The notes under the pieces are model-generated. The model saw only the letters and a program-made list of their open reading frames with translations. It was not told the DNA's origin and ran no database searches. The position numbers and the translations under genes were made by a program. DNA of 64,000 nucleotides from Chryseobacterium panacisoli (GTDB lineage: Bacteria; Bacteroidota; Bacteroidia; Flavobacteriales; Weeksellaceae), in assembly GCF_008274625.1 (NCBI RefSeq), contig NZ_VTRU01000006.1, positions 204,356-268,355 on the forward strand, read 5' to 3'. Shown here piece by piece: positions 33,358-42,088 of this stretch. Each line of letters begins with the position of its first letter. Position 1 is the first letter of the stretch.

Positions 33358-33789
33358 TTATTTTACAGCGGTTTTCATTTGAGATTTTGCAATCACTTCA
33401 CCGTTTAGTTTTGTAACAATATCCACAAGGGTTACACCCATTACTTCATTGAGGATGGTTACCTCAGATTTCAACTGATCTCCTATTTTGGGAAGTGTTT
33501 CAGCTTCAAAAGATTTGATGGCTCCAATATACCCGGTTGGAGCTTCTTTTCCCAGCAGATAATATTTATATCCTGTGTGGAGTGCAACGCTCTGTGCCTG
33601 ATGCTCAATAAGCCCGGAAGCCTGAAATAATCCGTCCTGAATGAAAAGATTGTCTTCTTTAATCTCAAAACCGGATAAAAGATGGCTTTCAGAATATTCT
33701 GATAATTCATGTACCATCACAAAAGGAAACCTTTGTGGAATAAGGCTTTCTACAAAATCTTTATCAGATGTAGGCAGTTTGTTTTCCAT
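33358..33789 (-). CDS. Second FabZ-like hotdog protein, no catalytic His
   Basis: 143 residues from the ATG at 33789, which shares one base with the DarB stop (TAATG), so translation is coupled; an ORF reading from 33813 lies within darB and is not the start. IPQRFPFVMVHELSE and the helix GLIEHQAQSVAL show the FabZ fold with the Glu, but the GHFP loop is replaced by LFIQDGLFQ with no His. It is clearly a paralogue of its neighbour at 32907 (both contain SGFEIKEDN-like or SFEIKEDN text). A role as partner subunit, or in resorcinol formation next to DarB, is inferred. Confidence 0.75.
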   Translation of the reverse strand: MENKLPTSDKDFVESLIPQRFPFVMVHELSEYSESHLLSGFEIKEDNLFIQDGLFQASGLIEHQAQSVALHTGYKYYLLGKEAPTGYIGAIKSFEAETLPKIGDQLKSEVTILNEVMGVTLVDIVTKLNGEVIAKSQMKTAVK

Positions 33790-34928
33790 TAGCAAACTGT
33801 TAATAAAGCACAAGAATAGGCGAATCTTCCACTTTCAGGAACACAAAGAAGTACTTTTTCTCCTTTTTTCAATGTCCCGGAATTCATCAGTTCTTCAAGA
33901 GCAATAAATATAGATCCAGCTCCGATATTTCCAACCTCAGAAAGGTTATAGAACCATTTTTCAGCCGGGAAATCCATTCCTTTTTTAGCAAATTCTTCTT
34001 TCAGCCCGTCTTTGAAATATCCTGAAGAAATATGAGCCAATACATGGTCGATTTTTTCCGGATCTAAATTATGTTTGTCAAAAGAAGATCTTAGACTTTC
34101 CGCTCCTTTTACAAGGATATATTTATCAAGGATTTTAGTATCCTGTTTGATGGCAAAAATAGATTGCTTCAACCATTCATCAGAAGGGTAATCTGCCCAT
34201 GATTTCAGGCTTCCGTCTTCCAGTTTGTCACATCCGGCATACATACATGCTTCAATTTCGTGTGCATAAGAATAGAAATCAATGAATTCTACTTTTAAAG
34301 AAATACCGGTTTCTCTCGGTTTGTTTTGCAGCAGGAAAGCACCTGCACCGTCGGAAAGCATCCATCTCAGGAATTCTCTTTTGAAAGCAATGATAGGTCT
34401 TTCTTCCAGTAATTTTAAATTCTCAGCCTCATGGTTGAATTTGTCAGCAGTCATCCATGCAGACATTCTTTCGGAACCTGCACATACAGCACTTTCCTGT
34501 ACGCCTGCTTTTACAGAAAGGAACCCATAGTTCAGCGCATTCATCCCTGAGTTGCAAAGACCTGTAGAAGTATTAATTTCAATAGATTTTCCGATGTTCA
34601 GTTCACCATGCACCATAGAAGCGTGAGAAGGCTGTATCTGGTCTGGTGAAGTAGTTCCTACGGATAATAATTTCATATCTTCCTTTTTGAAATTTTCATC
34701 AAAAAGCCCTTCAATTGCTTTTGCAGTAAGCTGCGCATTAGAGTGTGTAGGATTTCCTTCTTTGTCTAAGGCATAGTATCTGGTCGTGATTTTATTATTT
34801 CTTAGGATAAGTGATTTTGCTTTAGATGGCGCATCATTGATAAGCCCAAGATAAGTCTCCATTTCATCATTCGCTACCGGCTCATTGGGTAAGTATTTTG
34901 ATGCTTTTGTTATAAATACGTCGTACAT
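33789..34928 (-). CDS. darB: DarB: KAS III-type dialkylresorcinol-forming ketosynthase
   Basis: 379 residues with the FabH-type Cys-His-Asn set: C125 in TGLCNSGMNAL, His in VLAHISSGYF, Asn in EVGNIGAGS. GTTSPDQIQPSHASMVH near residue 90 is typical of DarB. In flexirubin clusters DarB condenses two acyl units and DarA completes ring formation, giving the 2,5-dialkylcyclohexane-1,3-dione/dialkylresorcinol. It directly follows darA with a one-base gap. Confidence 0.92.
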   Translation of the reverse strand: MYDVFITKASKYLPNEPVANDEMETYLGLINDAPSKAKSLILRNNKITTRYYALDKEGNPTHSNAQLTAKAIEGLFDENFKKEDMKLLSVGTTSPDQIQPSHASMVHGELNIGKSIEINTSTGLCNSGMNALNYGFLSVKAGVQESAVCAGSERMSAWMTADKFNHEAENLKLLEERPIIAFKREFLRWMLSDGAGAFLLQNKPRETGISLKVEFIDFYSYAHEIEACMYAGCDKLEDGSLKSWADYPSDEWLKQSIFAIKQDTKILDKYILVKGAESLRSSFDKHNLDPEKIDHVLAHISSGYFKDGLKEEFAKKGMDFPAEKWFYNLSEVGNIGAGSIFIALEELMNSGTLKKGEKVLLCVPESGRFAYSCALLTVC

Positions 34929-34929
34929 T

Positions 34930-35844
34930 CTATTTTAAATTAATTCCTTGTAAATATCTTTTTTGTTTTTGTCTTTTAAACCAAAATATAGGGGTTGTAA
35001 GCAGGTGTAAAACCAAAACGACAGGTGAGATAATCCATATCGCTGCCATCAAATATACCTTAAAGAATTTTATCAGCAATGGGCGTTTCTCTTTTTTCTT
35101 TATAATCAGATTAGACCATACTGTGAAAATTTTATTTCCTACCTTTTCTACCCGTACTAAAAACGCACGAATTTCAATAGCTCCGTTTTTAACGAGATCC
35201 GGCTGTAAATTATTAAAGTCATTATTATTAAAATGTCTTTCAATAATCTCGCCATACTTTACTGAGCCTGCAATTTCTTCATCGGAAACCCCTGCAGCGG
35301 GAAGCATCCCTGACTTTTCTTTCTGACCTGTTGTGAGCCATCGCAGAATGGTCAAGACACTCGTATAATTGTCATGTCTGTCTACCAATGCAATATTCCC
35401 CACAAGTTTAGCTTGTAAATCTTTTAAGTATACCTTTAATTTCTCCTGGGAAAGCATCCACATATTTCTGGTTCCGGAGATGGTGACTACAGGGGTATCT
35501 TTAAGGATGCGCTCTGCATAGCCACTCTTTAAAAATGAAATGATAGGGATGGATGGTGTGAGATACCATACCTGATATCCGAAAAGAATAAGGTCATACT
35601 TTTTGGTCAGAATCTCTTCCGAAGGAGGGAGGATTTCTTTTGGAATCTGTAAATAAGACTCCGGAAAGGTATTGAAAAAAACATCACCTGGCCAGGGAAA
35701 AGGAAAATCTTCCTTTAGCTGAATGTTGTAATACGTAATATCATAAGCTTCCTTTTTATCTTCAAAAGGTTTGGCTATGTTTCTCACGATATCTTCGAGT
35801 TGTCCGGTTTGTGAATAATATATGACAAGTATATTTTTCTTCAT
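34930..35844 (-). CDS. darA: DarA: dialkylresorcinol condensing enzyme, flavodoxin-like
   Basis: 304 residues. The N-terminal YYSQTGQLEDIV is a flavodoxin-type phosphate-binding loop (9-20), and LILFGYQVWYLTPSIPI and TISGTRNMWML fit the FMN-binding fold. A C-terminal hydrophobic segment (about 265-287) suggests membrane association. Proteins of this type paired with DarB are annotated as DarA, which aromatises the DarB product. It lies 42 bases after the MMPL-fusion stop, in the same operon. Confidence 0.88.
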   Translation of the reverse strand: MKKNILVIYYSQTGQLEDIVRNIAKPFEDKKEAYDITYYNIQLKEDFPFPWPGDVFFNTFPESYLQIPKEILPPSEEILTKKYDLILFGYQVWYLTPSIPIISFLKSGYAERILKDTPVVTISGTRNMWMLSQEKLKVYLKDLQAKLVGNIALVDRHDNYTSVLTILRWLTTGQKEKSGMLPAAGVSDEEIAGSVKYGEIIERHFNNNDFNNLQPDLVKNGAIEIRAFLVRVEKVGNKIFTVWSNLIIKKKEKRPLLIKFFKVYLMAAIWIISPVVLVLHLLTTPIFWFKRQKQKRYLQGINLK

Positions 35845-35886
35845 TAGTTTTCTTTAGCGTTTACAAAAGTATGTTTTTCATATTTA

Positions 35887-38800
35887 TTATTTAGTTTTAA
35901 ATACTTTTAATGATTCAGAACTAAATTCCAGTATATAATTATCATTTTCAAACGAAGCATTCTTTGTGTTGACAAAAATAACGGTCTCAGGGAGAATCTG
36001 AATATCATTGAAGCTAAAATGATCATGTGAGATCAAAAGAACATCAATCTTTTTAGTCACTTCCGAAAGGTCTTTTATATACTGTATCTTTCTTCTTTTT
36101 ACCAGATAGCTGTGTGCAGCTATCGCTCTTTTTTCATCACTTTTTATGAGAGAAAAAATCCTTCGGCTGGCCTGATATAAAGTTAATAATGCATCTTTCT
36201 GTCCGAAGTCATCTGCCATATGAAGGATGTTGGCTTCATTGGAAATATGCTTATTCAGTTCGAAATATACTGATTTTTTGGTGTTAAAGTCTTCTTTTAC
36301 TTCATTTACCACCTCACTGTCTTTATAAAGATAGCTCAGGAATAATTTATTTTTAAAATAATTCTCATCTTCGATCTCTTCTCTCAGTTTTGCAAACTCT
36401 TCTCTGAAATAAGCATTGATCTTCTTTGTTCTTTCAGAATAGGTGTTGCCGAAGCTCATATCATCTTTGCTTATTCTGTTGCCTACTTTCACGGTAATGC
36501 TTCCATTGTAAATAATAAAATCCCCCTTCGGTAATACTTCGGAATTGCCATGAATGTAAAGTGGAAGGACGTCCAGGCTGAATTGCTCCGCAAGATAAAA
36601 TGCTCCCTTATGGAATCTTTTGACATCATTGGTATAGGAGCGTTCTGCTTCAGGGAAAACAACAAGAGAATATCCCTGTGCAATTTTTTCTTTCAGCTTA
36701 TCCATTCCGTTCTCAATTCCCTGGGAAACCGGATAGAAGCCCAGTGCTTTTACCAGTTTTCCAAAAACAGGAGATTCATACACCCAGTCATTCACCAGAT
36801 AGATAATTTTATGGGTAGCCATGGCAATGGCCAGAGTATCCAGGAAAGAGGTATGATTGGCAATAATAACGGCCGGTTTACTGAAATCTTCACTCGTATT
36901 CTTAATGACCCTTTTCTTTACAAAAGGTGTTAAATAAAGTACTGATGTTAAAAACTTAGCCAGAATCAGTTTGATGATGTCCAATGTTTTTCCTTTGGCA
37001 TTTTTAATAAATAAACTTCCGAAAGCTGAAAATACCAATCCACCTAATCCATAATATAAAAATGAAAATACAGCCCGTAAAAATAATCTGAGCGTAATAG
37101 GTGACAGCCCTTTCTTCGCCCGATTGGTGATGAATAATCTGAACCAAAAAGGATATAGGGTAGAAGTAATAATAATCACAGAGAACATTCCGATCAGGGC
37201 AACTAATGCTAATGAATGGAGTGCAGGATGCTTGGCAAAGATCAGAGATCCAATGGAAAGAATGGTAGTGAAAACTGCAAGAATAATGGATGTTCTGTAG
37301 GTGGGTAATTCATTTTTTCCTGTTGTATGTTCTTTTTGCATGGCCTGCGTCAGGAAGATACTGAAGTCATCTCCCACTCCAAAGACCAATGTACATACTA
37401 CGGTACTGAAAATATTGAGTTCTAATCCTAAGAAATAAAGAATTCCGGCTGTTACAATTCCCGTTAAAACAATCGGGAACATGGTGAGAATTGTTAGTTC
37501 AAGATTTCTGAAGAATACAATAATTGTCAGAACAATGGCTAAAAGAGAATAATTGATCAGCGTATTGAAGTCTCTCTTCAGCAAGCCGAGGAAATTTTCG
37601 TTCATCTGCTGGCGGTCAATTGCAAGAGCGTCATGTTTCTTTTCAATATCTTTAATGAAAGCATCTCTTTTATTTTCGTCTACTTTTACTACATTTGAAA
37701 CGGTGTAAAAACCATTTTCATTGCTCATGAATTCTGAGATCTGAAGAGCTTTTACCTTTTCATAGTCTTTCAGGCTCAATGCAGTATAGTTTTTATGCAG
37801 AACTTCATTGAAATTGTCAAAGGCTGAACCGTTGAATCCAAATTTATTCCCATTATTGATCAGTTCCGAAATAGTTTGACTCTTTTTAGAATCATTCCAG
37901 AAGCTGTTCCATTTCTCAATCTTTTTTTGCTGGTCTTTTTCTGAAAGAACAACACTTCCAATGGAGTTGTAGCTTAGTATTTTTCCCTCTTTTTTCTCTT
38001 TTTCAAGGAAGCTGCTTAACGCGGAGTTTCTGGTTAGGGCCTCCTCTTCAGAATTTCCATAAGAGATGGTGTAAATTGATTTTGAAGTAATATCAGAAAG
38101 CTTCTGTAATTTGGCTTCACTGATTTTCAGGTCTTTTGGAATATAATTAAGATCGCCAATATCTTCATTAAAACCTACATGTCTGAATCCGAACAGGCAG
38201 GCAAGAATAATGACAGAACACCCTATAATCAAAGGCTTGTTTTTCTCATAAGGATAAGACCCTATCTTGTCTATGAAGTTCGTGTTGAGGTGCTCTCCTT
38301 TTTCTTTGGGTTTATACAGTTGAGGAACAATAATCAATGCTGAAACTGAAGAGAGAATAACGGTGATGGCAGCAAAAAGTCCCAGATCTTTCAAAGCTTC
38401 TGAACGTACAAAAACCAGACACAGGAAAGAAACAGCTGTCGTTGCACTGCTCAATATAATAGGCTGGGTGATTTCTTTATAAAGCTCCTCAATATTATTG
38501 TTGTGCTTGTAATGGGTAAGAATATGCAGGGCATAATCTATTGTAATTCCGATCAGGATAGCACCTACACTTAAAGAAATTGCTGAAATTTTGTCTTTAA
38601 TAAAATAAAGAACCAATAAGGAAAGAAGTACAGAGAATACCGTTGGTAAAAAGACAATGATAGGTGTAAAGAAATTCCTGAAATAATAAATAAGAAGCAC
38701 CAGAAGTACAGTCATAGAAATAACTACCGTATTCTGAATGTCTTTTTTGATCTGTTTGGCATTCGCCACGGCAATCACCGGAGAACCGAAATAACTGATT

Positions 38801-39540
38801 TCTGTTTTTCCCTTGAACTGTTTATTAATGCCGTCTTTTATTGAGTTGAGCTGGTCGACAAAAACTTCATTGGCTTTCGTGTCATTGCTTTTATTCTTTG
38901 GGTCAATAAAAAGTAACAGATTTTTGCCGTCTTTGGTGACAATATAGCTGTCTTCAAGCTTGAAATCTTTGCTGATGTTTAAGGCATTTAATTTTTTAAT
39001 TCCTAAAAAAGTAAGTCCCAAAGGATCTTTTTTTATAAATTCCTTTGTAACAAGACTTGTTGGAGAAACCAACGAGATATAATTATTCTCTACCTGCTTG
39101 GCAATGCTGTCTTTCTGAAGTTTGCGGTCTATTTCCCTGTAATCGTTTTCATTAAGGAATAAGGGTAAGTTTTGGCTGACGAAATCAAATGTTTCTGAAA
39201 TCTCATTATCATTCACTTTACCCTGAACGGAACCGATATATTTCTGTAAAGGTTCTATTTTCTGCAAAAAAGTATCTGCCGTTTCTGAAAGCTGGAAGCT
39301 GTCTTCACCGGACTTATTCTCTATAATAACGATAATCTTATCCGAAAAATTAAGCTGTTTAAGAACCTTTGCCGTAAGATCAGATTTTTCATTTTTAGGA
39401 ATGATCTGATTGATGTCTTCCTCAAAATTGATCTTTGATGCAAAAAACAGGCAAAAAACAGCAATTCCTAAGGCTGTAAGTACAGATAGGATTTTATTTC
39501 TGGAAATCAGATAGTATAAAAATATAAAAAAACGATGCAT
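35887..39540 (-). CDS. MMPL/RND exporter fused to a PlsC-type acyltransferase and a degenerate Rossmann-like tail
   Basis: 1217 residues. Residues 1-820 form an MMPL/RND exporter: an N-terminal helix, two large periplasmic loops and two groups of helices (about 268-455 and 665-820) with GAILIGITIDYALHI and VFGVGDDFSIFL. About 860-1070 is a PlsC acyltransferase with NHTSFLD (near 893) and FPEAERS (near 965). The last 140 residues (ILHMADDFGQKDALLTLYQA to the end) occupy the place of the methyltransferase domain in the trifunctional relatives, but I see no GxGxG loop. The inferred role is to export the polyene lipid and acylate or esterify it at the membrane. It is the first gene of its operon, with a promoter at 39560. 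Confidence 0.88.
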   Translation of the reverse strand: MHRFFIFLYYLISRNKILSVLTALGIAVFCLFFASKINFEEDINQIIPKNEKSDLTAKVLKQLNFSDKIIVIIENKSGEDSFQLSETADTFLQKIEPLQKYIGSVQGKVNDNEISETFDFVSQNLPLFLNENDYREIDRKLQKDSIAKQVENNYISLVSPTSLVTKEFIKKDPLGLTFLGIKKLNALNISKDFKLEDSYIVTKDGKNLLLFIDPKNKSNDTKANEVFVDQLNSIKDGINKQFKGKTEISYFGSPVIAVANAKQIKKDIQNTVVISMTVLLVLLIYYFRNFFTPIIVFLPTVFSVLLSLLVLYFIKDKISAISLSVGAILIGITIDYALHILTHYKHNNNIEELYKEITQPIILSSATTAVSFLCLVFVRSEALKDLGLFAAITVILSSVSALIIVPQLYKPKEKGEHLNTNFIDKIGSYPYEKNKPLIIGCSVIILACLFGFRHVGFNEDIGDLNYIPKDLKISEAKLQKLSDITSKSIYTISYGNSEEEALTRNSALSSFLEKEKKEGKILSYNSIGSVVLSEKDQQKKIEKWNSFWNDSKKSQTISELINNGNKFGFNGSAFDNFNEVLHKNYTALSLKDYEKVKALQISEFMSNENGFYTVSNVVKVDENKRDAFIKDIEKKHDALAIDRQQMNENFLGLLKRDFNTLINYSLLAIVLTIIVFFRNLELTILTMFPIVLTGIVTAGILYFLGLELNIFSTVVCTLVFGVGDDFSIFLTQAMQKEHTTGKNELPTYRTSIILAVFTTILSIGSLIFAKHPALHSLALVALIGMFSVIIITSTLYPFWFRLFITNRAKKGLSPITLRLFLRAVFSFLYYGLGGLVFSAFGSLFIKNAKGKTLDIIKLILAKFLTSVLYLTPFVKKRVIKNTSEDFSKPAVIIANHTSFLDTLAIAMATHKIIYLVNDWVYESPVFGKLVKALGFYPVSQGIENGMDKLKEKIAQGYSLVVFPEAERSYTNDVKRFHKGAFYLAEQFSLDVLPLYIHGNSEVLPKGDFIIYNGSITVKVGNRISKDDMSFGNTYSERTKKINAYFREEFAKLREEIEDENYFKNKLFLSYLYKDSEVVNEVKEDFNTKKSVYFELNKHISNEANILHMADDFGQKDALLTLYQASRRIFSLIKSDEKRAIAAHSYLVKRRKIQYIKDLSEVTKKIDVLLISHDHFSFNDIQILPETVIFVNTKNASFENDNYILEFSSESLKVFKTK

Positions 39541-39559
39541 TGCATGTGAATCAAGTCTG

Positions 39560-39588
39560 CAAATTTAATTTTTTAAGCATTAGTTCAA
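39560..39588 (-). promoter_or_regulatory. Promoter of the MMPL-darA-darB operon
   Basis: On the minus strand the -7 element TAAATTTG (39567-39560) has a -33 TTG at 39588-39586, 18 bases apart, 20 bases before the start codon of the MMPL-fusion gene. Both elements fit the Bacteroidota consensus. Confidence 0.65.
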
Positions 39589-39653
39589 AATAGTTAGAGA
39601 TAAGTTTTGACTGAAAATCAATAAAATATTCTAGGAAGAATGAAAAAATATTC

Positions 39654-39661
39654 TACTTTTG
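39654..39661 (+). promoter_or_regulatory. Candidate -7 element of the polysaccharide membrane-protein pair
   Basis: TACTTTTG matches TAnnTTTG, 72 bases before the ATG at 39733, divergent from the MMPL operon promoter. Confidence 0.5.
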
Positions 39662-39732
39662 CAAAAGTTCCCCTTTAAAAAAATGTATTTTAAATCACAA
39701 TTATTATTAAAAAATAAGAATCTGTTTTAGAT

Positions 39733-40740
39733 ATGTTGAAAAGAAATGATGAAAAAATAAACGGATTTCTATTTGTAATAGTACTTCCGCTTCTGCTGTT
39801 TGCCATGTCTTATTATGGATTTGAATCTTCCTACACAAGACTGAAGACATCAGAAACAACTCCCGACTTCTTATTTTCCTCGGTATACGCTTACAGGGTG
39901 ATTCCCAATTATCTGAGTGTGCAGATGACAGATCTGATGTATGATCTTATCAATGGTCCTTTTTCTTTCTTTAAAGATTTTTTGTCCAAAAACGGAACGC
40001 CGTTCTATCATGGGCTCTTCCTGATGAATAGTTTGTTTTTTATTGGGTGTTCCCTGATCTTAAATGCTGTATTTAAATTGAAGTCTACGGGTCTTCTGCT
40101 CAATCTTAATGCAAGAAGAATTATCCATCTTCTATCTGTTTTTTTCATCGTTATCACTCAGTATGCACCAACAAATTGTGATACTCTTGCACTTTTCTGC
40201 TATCTGGCCGGTGTATTTTTAACATTGAAATATTTAGATACCGGGAAAAATATCTTCTTTTTTATTCTCATTGGTCTTATCGGAATCTCTACATTGGTAA
40301 GAGAGACTGCCTGCCTGAATATCGCTTTTTTTGCCGCTGTATTTTTCAATATTGCCGAATTGAAAAAAGGAAATTATCAGGTGATCTGGAAAATACTACC
40401 TCTGGTTATCGCTTTTCTTGTTCCTTATCTGGGATTAAGAGCATTGCTTGTTCAGGATGAAACTACATTTGTAGAAGGTTTTTATATCAACAGGAACTTT
40501 TCCAGTCCTTTCAATCTTGCGGGATTGATCTTTGCTATTATCGTGATTTACTTTATATACAGGCTTTGTACTGATGAAGAAAACAGGAATGTTTTTGGAA
40601 AATATTTTTTCTTTTCAATTCCTTATCTTATCATGATCACTTTAGTCGGGCTTTTTTGGGAGGTGAGGCTTTTTCTGCCTTTAATTCTGACCGGAATTAT
40701 CACGGCATATCATCAGTTTAAAAAAACATCAGAGATTTAG
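39733..40740 (+). CDS. Polytopic membrane protein, probably surface polysaccharide related
   Basis: 335 residues with about eight or nine membrane helices (first at 12-30; others near 100, 130, 155, 180, 215, 255, 295, 320). No catalytic motif is recognised. A short acidic loop TNCDTLALFCYLAG and the RETACLN segment are reminiscent of GT-C or EpsG-type proteins but do not identify the family. It is followed after one base by an EpsG-like gene, so a shared role in capsule or exopolysaccharide assembly is likely. Confidence 0.65.
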   Translation: MLKRNDEKINGFLFVIVLPLLLFAMSYYGFESSYTRLKTSETTPDFLFSSVYAYRVIPNYLSVQMTDLMYDLINGPFSFFKDFLSKNGTPFYHGLFLMNSLFFIGCSLILNAVFKLKSTGLLLNLNARRIIHLLSVFFIVITQYAPTNCDTLALFCYLAGVFLTLKYLDTGKNIFFFILIGLIGISTLVRETACLNIAFFAAVFFNIAELKKGNYQVIWKILPLVIAFLVPYLGLRALLVQDETTFVEGFYINRNFSSPFNLAGLIFAIIVIYFIYRLCTDEENRNVFGKYFFFSIPYLIMITLVGLFWEVRLFLPLILTGIITAYHQFKKTSEI

Positions 40741-40741
40741 C

Positions 40742-41881
40742 ATGAGTTTACTACATCCATATTATATTATTGCAATTGTCTATATGCTGTTCTTCAGTAT
40801 TCAGGAAGTGTATGGAAAAAAGGTTGATAAAAAATGGTTCTGGTTCCTTGCTGTTTATTTCATCATAATTGTCGGGCTTAGAAATGAGGTAGGCCCTGAC
40901 TACGGAAGTTACAAAGGCATATATATTTACTCTGATACCAAAAGCTATTATAGTATCTTTATGAAGATGCTTCATATGGAAGGGTCTGAAAATCTGGATG
41001 TAGAGTGGCTGTTTACATTGATTAATAAAATACTTCTTAACTTTTTTAACGCCCCTTTTTATATGTTGACTCTGGTCATTGCTATTTTTGCGATGATCTT
41101 TAAAGTAGAATATACAGAAGACAATACATTCTATCCATTTACCTTTACCCTTTTTATGTTTATCCCCAACTTTTTTATCGGAGAAAGTGGGCAGATCAGA
41201 CAAAACCTGGGAACCTTTATCGTTTACTTTGCAATACGGTATATCAAAGAACGGAAATTCTGGCATTACTTGTTTTTCATATTTATAGGGTCAGGTATTC
41301 ATAGTGTCTGTTATTTATTCCTGCCAATGTACTGGCTGGCCCGTGTTCCACTGAATAAAACAGTGATGCTGATTATGATCATAGGCTCTGTATTTTTGTC
41401 TCCGTTTGAAATCTACAGAAGTTTTGGCGGTTTCTTAGACGGGATGGCATCGAATAGCACCCTCGTAGAAGGTTTTAACGGATATATGGATGAAACAGTA
41501 CAGCGATTGAATGGTGGTGTCGGGATCCCGGAGGTGATGATGGCGATTCTGACCTTCTTCCTTTTTGTTTTTGATACTAAGATGAAGGAGCTTTACCCTT
41601 ATTATGAATATCATAGAAACTATGCTGTGATTGGGATTTGTATGTATTTTATCTTTAGAAATAACCCTATCTTCTCATCGAGGCTTGCAGGAGCATTCAT
41701 TGGATTTTCGTATATCATTATTCCGAATGCCATGTATGTTGTTTCTGCGAGGACCAAGAACATGATTTATGCATTTATTATTTCACTCGTTGTCTTCAAT
41801 TTTGTTGTCTTCTCCCTCTTTAATAATATCAAGGCGGGACGATTTTCAATAGAGCGTTACAAAAATCATATCCTTCCATAG
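40742..41881 (+). CDS. EpsG-like polysaccharide polymerase membrane protein
   Basis: 379 residues, about ten membrane helices. The segment IVGLRNEVGPDYGSYKGIY (about 41-59) is characteristic of the EpsG family (R-x-x-x-G-x-D-Y). EpsG-type proteins are thought to polymerise repeat units or modify sugars at the inner membrane. It starts one base after the previous stop. The other polysaccharide genes of the window lie beyond an 8.5-kb stretch of unrelated genes. Confidence 0.75.
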   Translation: MSLLHPYYIIAIVYMLFFSIQEVYGKKVDKKWFWFLAVYFIIIVGLRNEVGPDYGSYKGIYIYSDTKSYYSIFMKMLHMEGSENLDVEWLFTLINKILLNFFNAPFYMLTLVIAIFAMIFKVEYTEDNTFYPFTFTLFMFIPNFFIGESGQIRQNLGTFIVYFAIRYIKERKFWHYLFFIFIGSGIHSVCYLFLPMYWLARVPLNKTVMLIMIIGSVFLSPFEIYRSFGGFLDGMASNSTLVEGFNGYMDETVQRLNGGVGIPEVMMAILTFFLFVFDTKMKELYPYYEYHRNYAVIGICMYFIFRNNPIFSSRLAGAFIGFSYIIIPNAMYVVSARTKNMIYAFIISLVVFNFVVFSLFNNIKAGRFSIERYKNHILP

Positions 41882-41903
41882 TGTTTTGGAAGTAAAAAAT
41901 ATA

Positions 41904-41930
41904 AAGGCAGCTTTTTAGCTGTCTTTTTTT
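41904..41930 (+). terminator. Rho-independent terminator after the EpsG-like gene
   Basis: A 9-bp stem (AAGGCAGCT with AGCTGTCTT, one G-U pair, loop TTTT) is followed by T-runs. Confidence 0.85.
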
Positions 41931-42027
41931 ATTGAGTGACCGTTTGGATTTGTACTATTTATAGGATTTTTAATTAAATTATCAATAACATAATTTAAAT
42001 ATTTTATAATTATTTATAAAATAAATT

Positions 42028-42035
42028 TATTTTTG
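42028..42035 (+). promoter_or_regulatory. Candidate -7 element of the FISUMP-like protein gene
   Basis: TATTTTTG matches TAnnTTTG, 53 bases before the ATG at 42089. Confidence 0.5.
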
Positions 42036-42088
42036 TTGATGTGGGCTTAAAAATTGTATTTCTGTAATGACACTCAAATCCATAAGAT

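Noticed and set aside
33790..33813. Longer start of the second FabZ-like gene
   Set aside because: The extra residues lie inside darB; the ATG at 33789 overlaps the darB stop as TAATG, the usual coupled arrangement.
35887..39540. Antisense and alternative-frame ORFs over the MMPL fusion and other long genes
   Set aside because: They show no domain, no promoter and no start context, and disappear under the real gene in the opposite frame.
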